28,150 nt of DNA from Candidatus Aminicenantota bacterium. GTDB taxonomy: Bacteria > Acidobacteriota > Aminicenantia > Aminicenantales > Aminicenantaceae. The DNA is taken from positions 1 to 28,150 of the forward strand of contig DAOWCB010000001.1 in NCBI GenBank assembly GCA_030633795.1, read 5' to 3'. The position numbers and the translations under genes were made by a program. Below, piece after piece: positions 1 to 7,539 of this stretch (the first letter of the stretch is position 1; every line of letters starts with the position of its first letter). The notes under the pieces were generated by a model that made no database searches, was not told the origin of the DNA, and saw only the letters and a list, made by a program, of their open reading frames with translations.

Positions 1-1
1 A

Positions 2-1264
2 AGAGCATCCCTTTTGTATGACATCCAAGACAGCCATTGCGGGAACATGGTCATGAGATGGAAAGACGAGAAGGGAGAGGAAAGGATGGCTATAACGGCA
101 ACGGGCTCACAAAAAGGAGATCTTGAGCCCGAGCACATCTGTTTCCCCTCTCTGAAAGAAATGGACTTCGGTTACTATAAAGCATCATCCGAGAGCGACA
201 TCCATGCGAAAATATTGGCATTGGTTGGAGTGAATGCCTCCATGCATTGCCACACAAAAGACCTGATTATCGACACCCTGGATGATGAAAAAAAGCCCAA
301 CCAACCTGAACCATTCTATCCAACCGATCCTCTGGGATATTACCATTTGGGAAGCATCATCCCGGTTGATTGGTTTGCGCTCCCCAGTGGCTCACCCCAG
401 ATGGTAAAGATCATCCCAGACCGGCTTTCCCGACATCCTGTGACGCTGGTACAAGCTCACGGGGCTTTCTCCCGAGGACGAACGCTCAAGGAAGCTTTTT
501 TCCTGCAGTGTGTGGCAAACAACTCGGGCTACATCGTGCGCTTGATGAAAAAAATGAATGTCGCTGTCGAAGATCTAAGAAAAAAAATCAAATTAGACCC
601 ACACTCCCAGTTTTCCTTCCCGCCTGATGAGTATATTATCGATGACGACGTTACCTCCCGATTCCCGAAGGAGGAAGAGCTCGTCAAGGAATTTTATAAA
701 ACCGGAGCCAGGATTTTCGAATCCCGGCTCTCCCCGTTTCACACAGGCACCCTCTCCATCCGGGGAGTCAATACAATGTTTTATGCTCCGAAAGCATCTA
801 TGCCGAGAGAAATAGGAGGGCCCTTGTTGGAAATGTATCTCAATCCTGAAAAAGGCGACACAAAGGAGATGGAAATCCATAAAACAATCTATGCCCAAAC
901 GAATTTCCAGACCGTTTGCCACTGTTGGGTTCCAGAAGCCGAAGCGCATGCCCACTTCCGATACCCAGGAGAAACCCAAGTTCTAAAACGTATCATCCCC
1001 ATCGATGCAGAGGGAAGTTATTTGTATCTCGTGATTCCCGTGATTCCCCCGGCACATGACATCGGAATATTCCTCCAGTTGCTACATGATTATAAAGTCG
1101 TGGTCGTTCGAGGAGGAGGGGTTTGGGGTGTTGGATCCCAATCCCTTTCGGAAGTCCTTCATCATCCCTCGTCGGTAAGGGAAATCTGTCTATACAGGAT
1201 CGGCGCCTACGAACGAGGACTAGATCTTCGCAAGATGGAACCCAAAAAGGCTCATAAATGGTAG
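2..1264 (+). CDS. Class II aldolase, tandem-domain, likely rhamnulose-1-phosphate aldolase (5' partial)
   Basis: The reading frame is open to the left edge, so the true start lies outside the window; the first possible start, TTG at 14, sits inside what aligns with the early 'hSGNxS' part of class II aldolases (here DSHCGNMVMR). Residues below are counted from that TTG. The first half has the family's catalytic set: E60 in SSESDIH, the zinc pair H78 and H80 in MHCH, and H149 in QAHG. A second aldolase-like half (about 225-416) keeps E285 and H303 at the same spacing, but W305 and R366 replace the other two zinc histidines, so it is probably non-catalytic. With rhaA, rhaB and a rhamnosidase next door, the likely reaction is cleavage of rhamnulose 1-phosphate to DHAP and L-lactaldehyde. 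A fuculose- or ribulose-phosphate aldolase is the main alternative. Family assignment is firm; substrate is inferred from context. Confidence 0.8.
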   Translation, partial: RASLLYDIQDSHCGNMVMRWKDEKGEERMAITATGSQKGDLEPEHICFPSLKEMDFGYYKASSESDIHAKILALVGVNASMHCHTKDLIIDTLDDEKKPNQPEPFYPTDPLGYYHLGSIIPVDWFALPSGSPQMVKIIPDRLSRHPVTLVQAHGAFSRGRTLKEAFFLQCVANNSGYIVRLMKKMNVAVEDLRKKIKLDPHSQFSFPPDEYIIDDDVTSRFPKEEELVKEFYKTGARIFESRLSPFHTGTLSIRGVNTMFYAPKASMPREIGGPLLEMYLNPEKGDTKEMEIHKTIYAQTNFQTVCHCWVPEAEAHAHFRYPGETQVLKRIIPIDAEGSYLYLVIPVIPPAHDIGIFLQLLHDYKVVVVRGGGVWGVGSQSLSEVLHHPSSVREICLYRIGAYERGLDLRKMEPKKAHKW

Positions 1265-1306
1265 GATATTAAGGATATAAGCAATCCCATGACAGGAGGT
1301 TAAAGA

Positions 1307-1783
1307 ATGGCTAAAATCTTGGTTTGTTATTATTCCAAAACAGGGAATACGGAAAAAATGGCTCAAATCATCGCCAAAAAGATGGAAGAACAAGATTTTT
1401 CTGTTGATTTAAAAAGAATTGAGGAGACAAAAGTTGATGATTTACTCGAGTATGACTGTATAATCCTCGGATCGCCAACCTATTATGGATCGATGGCCTG
1501 GCCGATAAAAAAACTGTTGGATGACAGCATTAAATTCCATAGCCGATTGAAAGGAAAGGTCGGCGTCGCTTTTTCTTCTGCGGCAAACGTGGGCGGAGGA
1601 AACGAAACCACAATCCTGGACATATTGAATGCTTTTTTAATCCATGGGATGATCATCCGAGGTAATCATAAGGGAGACCACTATGGTCCTGTCTCCATCG
1701 ATTTTCCTGACGAACGAGCATCAGAATGCTGCCGACAGTATGCAGAGAATCTTGCTGAACTAGTGAAAAAACTATTTTCGTAG
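1307..1783 (+). CDS. Flavodoxin / short WrbA-like FMN protein
   Basis: A 158-residue cytoplasmic protein with a complete flavodoxin fold. It begins with the FMN phosphate-binding loop (YYSKTGNTEKMA, about residues 8-19). SPTYYGSMAWPIK follows near residue 56, and a glycine-rich NVGGGNETT segment with IHGM near 92-112 resembles the GGGQE...HHGM part of WrbA-type quinone oxidoreductases. It is shorter than WrbA (about 200) and close to flavodoxins (about 140-175). Its ribosome site is strong: AGGAGG at 1294-1299, 7 bases before ATG. It starts 42 bases after the aldolase gene on the same strand, so the two may share a transcript, although no role for a flavodoxin in rhamnose breakdown is evident. 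It converges on rhaA with only 4 bases between the stops. Electron carrier or NAD(P)H:quinone reductase; the partner is unknown. Confidence 0.85.
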   Translation: MAKILVCYYSKTGNTEKMAQIIAKKMEEQDFSVDLKRIEETKVDDLLEYDCIILGSPTYYGSMAWPIKKLLDDSIKFHSRLKGKVGVAFSSAANVGGGNETTILDILNAFLIHGMIIRGNHKGDHYGPVSIDFPDERASECCRQYAENLAELVKKLFS

Positions 1784-1787
1784 GTCG

Positions 1788-3062
1788 TTAGTCGGATCTT
1801 TTTTTGAGAACGTCCGATTCATAACGCGCTATATCTTGCATCCAAAGGTCCCGATGAGGAACATCCTTCTGCAAACAATAATAATCCCAGACAGCCCCCA
1901 TAGGTTGCGTTTTCGACTCTTCCATAAGGGCAAGCCTGGCAAAAAAGTCGCCCTCATTTTCATATGCCCGAAGCTTCTCTAAAGGCTGTAGAAGAGCCGA
2001 CAGGAGGCTTTTAAGGGTTGCTCGGGCGCTGATCACCCAAGCTCCCACGCGGTTAATGCTGGCATCAAAAAAATCGAGAGCGATATGGACACGATCCATG
2101 TCTCCGCTTCGAACGATCTCGTCTGCAATGGCTAGTAAATCATCACTCTGGATGACAGCATGATCGCTATCCCATCTAATCCCACGGCTCAGATGCAACA
2201 AAAGCTCATCGAAAAACAGCAAGATGGCAGATATTTTATCCGCCAAGGACTCTGTCGGATGAAAGTGGCCGGCATCCAAACAAAGCATCTTGTCCCTGGA
2301 TTGAGCATACCCAAAGTAAAATTCATGCGAACCCACCACATAGGATTCGCTCCCTATCCCGAACAGCTTGCTTTCGAGTGAATCTTTGATTTCCGACTTC
2401 GGATATTCCACGGCATAGATTTCATCCAATGATTTTTTCAACAAAAATCTTGGTGTCTTACGATCGACAGGGGTGTCTTTCATTCCGTCAGGTATCCAAA
2501 GATTGTGAATGCAGGGGCTTCCCAGCTCACGACCTATATGAGAACTGATCGTACGGCAACGTTTAACATGTTCTATCCAAAACTTGCGGATCTCCGAGTC
2601 TTTGCTGCTCAACGTGAATCCAGATGCCGCCATCGGATGGGAAAAACACGTGGCGTTAAAATCCAACTTGATACTCTCCTGAACGGCCCATTCAACCCAG
2701 CCTTTATAATGAGCATATTCCAATGCGTCTCGATCCACAAGATCTTTTCCAAATTCTCCATACATGGAATGTAAATTCAACCGGTGATATCCAGGAATCA
2801 ACGAAAAAGCCATTTCCAGATCCATCCTCAATTCATCGGCTGTCCGTGCTCTCCCTGGATAATTTCCGGTGACCTGAATGCCTCCTCCCGCCACCTGTTC
2901 ATTTGGTTTTTCGAATCCGGCAACATCGTCACCATGCCAGCATGGGAGAGAAACGGATATCAGGTCCATTTGCTTCAAGACGTCTTTAACATCCACACCC
3001 CATTTGGCATAGATATCTTTGGCCATTTCATAGGCATGTTCAATCTTTTGGTTATTTCTCAT
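1788..3062 (-). CDS. rhaA: L-rhamnose isomerase
   Basis: Converts L-rhamnose to L-rhamnulose in the cytoplasm, the first catabolic step. The 424-residue product aligns almost end to end with E. coli RhaA (419), including PCWHGDDVAGFE, GGIQVTGNYPGRAR, WIPDGMKDTPVDR and DAGHFHPTES. With a constant offset of -4 from E. coli numbering, all metal ligands are present: E230, D263, H290 and D330 at the structural site; H266, D298 and D300 at the catalytic site. The frame is open further upstream, but I chose the ATG at 3062 because the next residues match the RhaA N-terminus and a GGAG lies about 7 bases upstream. This start overlaps the 3' end of rhaB by 11 bases, which implies a rhaB-rhaA operon with coupled translation. 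This is the classic RhaA family, not the RhaI type. Confidence 0.97.
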   Translation of the reverse strand: MRNNQKIEHAYEMAKDIYAKWGVDVKDVLKQMDLISVSLPCWHGDDVAGFEKPNEQVAGGGIQVTGNYPGRARTADELRMDLEMAFSLIPGYHRLNLHSMYGEFGKDLVDRDALEYAHYKGWVEWAVQESIKLDFNATCFSHPMAASGFTLSSKDSEIRKFWIEHVKRCRTISSHIGRELGSPCIHNLWIPDGMKDTPVDRKTPRFLLKKSLDEIYAVEYPKSEIKDSLESKLFGIGSESYVVGSHEFYFGYAQSRDKMLCLDAGHFHPTESLADKISAILLFFDELLLHLSRGIRWDSDHAVIQSDDLLAIADEIVRSGDMDRVHIALDFFDASINRVGAWVISARATLKSLLSALLQPLEKLRAYENEGDFFARLALMEESKTQPMGAVWDYYCLQKDVPHRDLWMQDIARYESDVLKKRSD

Positions 3063-4539
3063 CGGTAAACTCCGTATGGAGGATCTTTTGGAAAAGCCCG
3101 AAAGCTTCGCTCCATTCTTTTGTTTTCTTTGGTTCGTAAACCACAACATCAAACGAGTTACGTATAACTTCCCGCATCTGAACTAATGACTGGATAAATC
3201 CGTGGGCCCTTGACTGCATCATGATATTCCCTATGGCAGCAGCCTCAGCAGGTCCTGCAAAAACAGGGAGTCCGGTTGCATTGGCCGTGAATTGACAGAG
3301 CAACTGGTTTTTCGCTCCCCCTCCGATTATATGAATCTTGTTGATAGGATTTGAGCTGATCTGCCTGATTTCATCCAGAACGACCCGGTATTTGAAGGCT
3401 AAGTTCTCACAGATCCCCCGTACAAATTCAGCAGGTGATCGAGGGAGCTTTTGTCCGGTTCGAACGCAAAAGTGTTGGATGGCTTTGGGCATATCAGCCG
3501 GGTTGAGAAATCCCTCCCAGTCCGGGTCGATGAAAAACCGGAAGGATTTGGCCTCCTGGGCCATTGCCATCAATTGGTCATAAGTGAATCTTTTTTCCAT
3601 TTCCCAGGCTTCACGGCACTTTTGCACAAGCCAAAGACCTGTGATGTTCTTCAAAACCCGGAAAGTGCCCTCTACGCCACCCTCGTTCGTGAAATTAAGC
3701 CGGAGAGCCAAATCATTGATGATCGGATTCTCTGTTTCAATGCCCATCAGTGACCACGTTCCAGAGCTGATAAATGCCCAATTCTGTCCTTGAGCAGGAA
3801 CACAAGCCACGGCTGATCCTGTATCATGAGATGCCACAGCTACAACCAGAACATCCCTCCAGCCAAGCTGTTGGGCAATGTTCTTGTCCAGCTTTCCGAT
3901 AAGGGAACCCGGCTGGACAATCTCTTGCATGAGGGACTTGGATACCCCGAGGGCACCAAAAAGTTCATCTTCCCAGCCCTTTTTTCTCGGATTATACAGT
4001 TGGGATGTTGTCGCAAAAGTGAACTCGGTTTTTTTCTCTCCTGTCAGGAAATAATGGAATAAGTCTGGCATGAACAGGAGATCACGGGCCTCTTCCATAA
4101 CGGATGATTTGTCTCTTTTCATAGCATAGAGTTGAAACAGAGAATTGAAAGGCAGAAACTGGATTCCCGTCAGGTTATAGATCCTTTCCCGTGGGATCAG
4201 CTTGAAAAATTCTTCCATCGCCCCTTGGGTGTACGCATCCCGGTAGGCAAAGGGCATGCCGAGGATTGTCCCGTCTTGATCCAACAGGCCAAAATCAACT
4301 CCCCATGTGTCTATGGCAAAGCTGGCGATCCGTGTTTCTTCCGCACAGATCGCCAATCCTTTCTTTATCTCTTTGAGCAGCCGGAAAATATCCCAATGAA
4401 GATGTTCGTGAACAGGGAGCATTCCATTCGCAAACCGGTAGAGTTCTTTGGTGCGAAGATGGCTCGTCTCAAGCTGACCGAGGATCGCTCGACCACTTGC
4501 AGCCCCTAAATCAAACGCCAGAAAGGAAGAAGAAGGCAT
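3052..4539 (-). CDS. rhaB: Rhamnulokinase
   Basis: Phosphorylates L-rhamnulose to L-rhamnulose 1-phosphate using ATP; FGGY sugar-kinase family. The 495-residue product matches E. coli RhaB (489) along its length. It has the N-terminal phosphate loop FDLGAASGR, the substrate-side DTWGVDFGLLDQDG, GIQFLPFNSLFQL, the SSGTWSLMGIE segment, and the C-terminal adenosine-site HIIGGGAKNQLL. Two in-frame ATGs lie two codons apart. I chose 4539 because AGGA sits 8 bases before it and only 2 bases before the ATG at 4545. It is the first gene of the rhaB-rhaA operon and is transcribed divergently from the rhamnosidase gene, with 130 bases between the two starts. No truncation or missing motif is visible. 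Confidence 0.96.
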   Translation of the reverse strand: MPSSSFLAFDLGAASGRAILGQLETSHLRTKELYRFANGMLPVHEHLHWDIFRLLKEIKKGLAICAEETRIASFAIDTWGVDFGLLDQDGTILGMPFAYRDAYTQGAMEEFFKLIPRERIYNLTGIQFLPFNSLFQLYAMKRDKSSVMEEARDLLFMPDLFHYFLTGEKKTEFTFATTSQLYNPRKKGWEDELFGALGVSKSLMQEIVQPGSLIGKLDKNIAQQLGWRDVLVVAVASHDTGSAVACVPAQGQNWAFISSGTWSLMGIETENPIINDLALRLNFTNEGGVEGTFRVLKNITGLWLVQKCREAWEMEKRFTYDQLMAMAQEAKSFRFFIDPDWEGFLNPADMPKAIQHFCVRTGQKLPRSPAEFVRGICENLAFKYRVVLDEIRQISSNPINKIHIIGGGAKNQLLCQFTANATGLPVFAGPAEAAAIGNIMMQSRAHGFIQSLVQMREVIRNSFDVVVYEPKKTKEWSEAFGLFQKILHTEFTDEK

Positions 4540-4569
4540 GTTCATGTTCCTAAAACTCTCAAAATTTCC

Positions 4570-4596
4570 ATTATCATACTGCACCCCGGCTGTCAA
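4570..4596 (-). promoter_or_regulatory. Candidate promoter of rhaB-rhaA
   Basis: On the minus strand TTGACA (4596-4591), a perfect -35 hexamer, is followed after 15 bases by GATAAT (4575-4570), a 5/6 match to the -10 consensus. The spacer is shorter than the ideal 17, so this is a moderate call. The predicted leader is about 25 bases before the ATG at 4539. The -35 lies only 14 bases from the -35 of the opposing promoter, so one regulator could control both. Confidence 0.4.
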
Positions 4597-4610
4597 TCGA
4601 AAAAGGTGTA

Positions 4611-4639
4611 TTGATGTTTTCCCCAATCTTGCATACAAT
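4611..4639 (+). promoter_or_regulatory. Candidate promoter of the alpha-L-rhamnosidase gene
   Basis: TTGATG (4611-4616), 17 bases, then TACAAT (4634-4639). The -10 is a 5/6 match, the -35 a 4/6 match, and the spacing is ideal. Transcription would start near 4646, giving a leader of about 24 bases that contains the AGGAGG ribosome site (4659-4664) before ATG 4670. No regulator gene for the pathway is present in the window. Confidence 0.5.
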
Positions 4640-4669
4640 CCCAATCACAGGGAAAAACAGGAGGTCCAT

Positions 4670-7330
4670 ATGATTTTTCAGCCCTGGATCAAAATACTAT
4701 TGGTGACTTCGGTGCTAGCATTTTCCGCCAGCCTAGCGACTGCCTCAGAGGAAATCACTGGGCCACATCCGCCCGATAATCTCCGGTGTGAATACCTTGA
4801 GAATCCGATCGGAATAGATGTGAAAAAACCGCGATTTTCATGGATGTTGAAACACTCCGAGCGGGGTCATACCCAAACGGCTTTTCAGTTGATCGTTTCC
4901 TCAGACCCCTTGGCCGAAGAGGCTGATATTTGGGATTCGAAAAAAGTGGCATCCGATCGATCCATGCATGTGGCTTACGATGGCAAACCTCTCGAGAGTG
5001 ATCGCTCATACTTCTGGAAGGCAAGATACTGGGATGATCAAGACGTTCCCAGCCCTTACAGTCAAGTGGCCCGGTTCGATACGGGTCTGTTTGATCCTGA
5101 GGATTGGGAGGGAGAGTGGATCGGAGGAAAAAATCAGCTTCGCAAAGAATTTTCCGTCAACGGCCGGGTCAAACGCGGTTGCATCCATCTGTGCGGTCTC
5201 GGATATTATGAGTTGCGATTGAACGGTCAAAAAGTCGGGAATAACGTACTCGATCCTGGCTACACGACTTATGAGAAAAGGATTCTTTATTCCTCATACG
5301 ATATAACTCCATTTATCCGCAATGGAATCAATGCCCTCGGGGCAATGCTCGGCAAGGGATGGAGTACTGTCCGCCTTCTGAAACTCCAACTCAATATCGA
5401 GCTGGAAGATGGGAACAAGATGACGATTTTCAGTGATCCATCATGGAAGCAGACAGACGGACCGATAGTTCAAGACAGCATCTACAACGGAGAAATCTAT
5501 GATGCAAGGCTTGAAACGCCCGGTTGGGACTGCCCGGGATTTGACGACAGCACATGGATATCCGTCGAGACCGGCATTGTTCCCAAAGGAAGACTTTCAG
5601 CCCAGATGATCCCACCCATCAAAGTCATGGATACGATTATCCCTTTGGAGATGACAAATCCAGCCAAAGGCGTCTATGTCTTTGACATGGGCCAAAACTT
5701 CAGCGGATGGGTAGAGCTTCGAGTATCCGGACCCAGAGGCCACGAGCTACGCCTCCGGCATGCCGAGCTTTTGTATGAAAACGGCATGATCAACCAAGAA
5801 AACCTGAGGTCAGCTCGAGCTGAGGATGTCTATATTCTTAAAGGGAAAGGAGTGGAAATATACCAACCCCGTTTCACCTACCACGGATTCCGGTATGTGG
5901 AAATGACCGGATATCCAGGCGTACCGAATATGGAAACGATCCGAGGAAAAGTGGTTCATTCCGCAGTCCAACAGATCGGCAATTTTTCCTGTTCCAAACC
6001 CATCCTGAACCAATTACAACGGCTCATCATATGGGGCCAGAAGACAAACCTCCACAGCATTCCGACCGACTGCAACCAACGTGATGAACGGATGGGATGG
6101 TTGGGGGATGCCCATCTCACTGCCGAACAGGCTATGATGAATTTTGATATGGGTGCGTTTTACACCAAATTCATCCGAGATATCCAGGATGTGCAAGATA
6201 AAGACGGCGCACTGACAGATACCGTTCCTCATATTTGGGGGCAGCGCCCCGCCGATCCCGCTTGGGGAACGGCCTATCCTCTTCTCTGCTGGTACATGTA
6301 CCGTTACTATGGGGATGAATCCCTCCTCGCAGCCCAATATGATGGGGTAAAAGACTATGTGGAATTTCTGCGATCCAAGGCCAAGAATAATCTATTGGAT
6401 TTCAGCTATTACGGAGACTGGGTTGCAATAGAAAAAACACCGGGAGATTTTGTGTCATCCTTTTATTACTACTATGATGCCGTAATCTTGATGAAGATGG
6501 CAGAAATCCTGGGATATGATGCAGAAATCAAGACCTACAAGGCCCTGGCGGATAAAATCAAAAAGGCCTTCAATAAAAAATACTTCGATACAGAAACGAA
6601 AAGTTATGCCAACGGCACCCAAACCGCAAACCTCCTGCCTCTTTATCTGGATATCGTTCCGGAAGAAGAGATTGGTTCGGTTTTCGGGAATCTGCGGCGT
6701 GACATCCTGTATAAGAACAACACCCACCTGACAACCGGCATCATCGGAACCAAGTATCTGATGGAAGTGCTCGCTAAATTCCATTCCTCCGACTTGGCTT
6801 ATGAACTGGCCACCCAAACCAGCTATCCCAGCTGGGGATACATGATCGCCAACGGCGCCACTACCCTTTGGGAACTTTGGCAGCACAAAACAGGGCCGTC
6901 GATGAATTCGCACAATCATCCAATGTTCGGTAGTGTGGGGGCATGGTTTTATCAAGCCTTGGCTGGTATTACTCAACCGGAAGGATCTTCAGGATTCCGA
7001 AACATTTTGATCCAGCCCCAAATAGTCCGCGACCTGCAGTATGTGGCTGGAACCATTCACACCCCTCGGGGGATGGTCACCAGTGCCTGGACAAAATCGG
7101 ACCGTCACATTTCTCTGGATGTGACCATCCCTGTGAATGCACAGGCAGAGATTCGTCTTCCCAAGTTCGGATGGGATGGCGTCACGCTTAAAGAAAACGG
7201 CAAACAGATCTACGACGGACAAAAATTCCTGACTGGGGAGCAAGGCATCCAGATGGTTGAAGAAACCAAAAACGAGGTCATCATAAAGATTGGTTCTGGC
7301 CGGTACCTATTTCAACTGATAGGAGAATGA
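4670..7330 (+). CDS. Secreted alpha-L-rhamnosidase, GH78
   Basis: Hydrolyses terminal alpha-L-rhamnose from glycosides or polysaccharides outside the cytoplasm. The start is the ATG at 4670, just after AGGAGG (5-base spacing); the open frame upstream lacks a ribosome site. The N-terminus is a signal peptide (K8, then a hydrophobic run to about residue 24, cleavage near ATASEE). Domain order in the 886-residue product: a fibronectin-like N-domain (about 30-145), beta-sandwich carbohydrate-binding domains (about 150-430), the (alpha/alpha)6 catalytic domain (about 435-775), and a C-terminal beta-domain. The GH78 hallmark PTDCNQRDERMGWLGD (465-480) contains the presumed general acid E473. TTLWELW near 735 holds the presumed general base E735. 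It faces rhaB across a shared promoter region and converges with the small membrane-protein gene, with 2 bases between stops. It supplies rhamnose to the adjacent pathway. Confidence 0.95.
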   Translation: MIFQPWIKILLVTSVLAFSASLATASEEITGPHPPDNLRCEYLENPIGIDVKKPRFSWMLKHSERGHTQTAFQLIVSSDPLAEEADIWDSKKVASDRSMHVAYDGKPLESDRSYFWKARYWDDQDVPSPYSQVARFDTGLFDPEDWEGEWIGGKNQLRKEFSVNGRVKRGCIHLCGLGYYELRLNGQKVGNNVLDPGYTTYEKRILYSSYDITPFIRNGINALGAMLGKGWSTVRLLKLQLNIELEDGNKMTIFSDPSWKQTDGPIVQDSIYNGEIYDARLETPGWDCPGFDDSTWISVETGIVPKGRLSAQMIPPIKVMDTIIPLEMTNPAKGVYVFDMGQNFSGWVELRVSGPRGHELRLRHAELLYENGMINQENLRSARAEDVYILKGKGVEIYQPRFTYHGFRYVEMTGYPGVPNMETIRGKVVHSAVQQIGNFSCSKPILNQLQRLIIWGQKTNLHSIPTDCNQRDERMGWLGDAHLTAEQAMMNFDMGAFYTKFIRDIQDVQDKDGALTDTVPHIWGQRPADPAWGTAYPLLCWYMYRYYGDESLLAAQYDGVKDYVEFLRSKAKNNLLDFSYYGDWVAIEKTPGDFVSSFYYYYDAVILMKMAEILGYDAEIKTYKALADKIKKAFNKKYFDTETKSYANGTQTANLLPLYLDIVPEEEIGSVFGNLRRDILYKNNTHLTTGIIGTKYLMEVLAKFHSSDLAYELATQTSYPSWGYMIANGATTLWELWQHKTGPSMNSHNHPMFGSVGAWFYQALAGITQPEGSSGFRNILIQPQIVRDLQYVAGTIHTPRGMVTSAWTKSDRHISLDVTIPVNAQAEIRLPKFGWDGVTLKENGKQIYDGQKFLTGEQGIQMVEETKNEVIIKIGSGRYLFQLIGE

Positions 7331-7332
7331 TC

Positions 7333-7539
7333 TTATCCGTGATCTCCGTCGGAATGCTGATTTCTTTTTTGAATCAACGCCCGCAGGGAAGCAAAGAAAA
7401 ACCAGAAAAACGAAGCCAATAAAAAGATCCATTTGTAGTCCTTTTCACTGACTTCACCCCAAAAAAACAAAAAAGGCGAGGCCAGGCAGCATAGGAGGCT
7501 GATCCCGGCAAGGGATGACAGCACTATTTTTCGCATCAT
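7333..7539 (-). CDS. Small two-helix membrane protein coupled to the permease
   Basis: A 68-residue protein of unknown family. Two hydrophobic segments are visible (about residues 5-25 and 36-52), separated by a short polar loop with EVSEKDYK, and the tail is charged (QKRNQHSDGDHG). It starts at ATG 7539, which overlaps the permease stop codon (ATGA), with AAGGAGG just upstream inside the permease gene; a second ATG directly follows and could also serve. The tight coupling suggests it is made together with the permease, perhaps as an accessory subunit, as small proteins are for some solute symporters. I do not recognise it and infer the role only from position. The frame is open upstream, but that part only shadows the permease gene. 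Confidence 0.6.
   Translation of the reverse strand: MMRKIVLSSLAGISLLCCLASPFLFFWGEVSEKDYKWIFLLASFFWFFFASLRALIQKRNQHSDGDHG

Noticed and set aside
14..16. TTG at 14 as the start of the aldolase gene
   Set aside because: The frame is open to the window edge, and the following residues already match an internal conserved segment, so the gene is 5' truncated.
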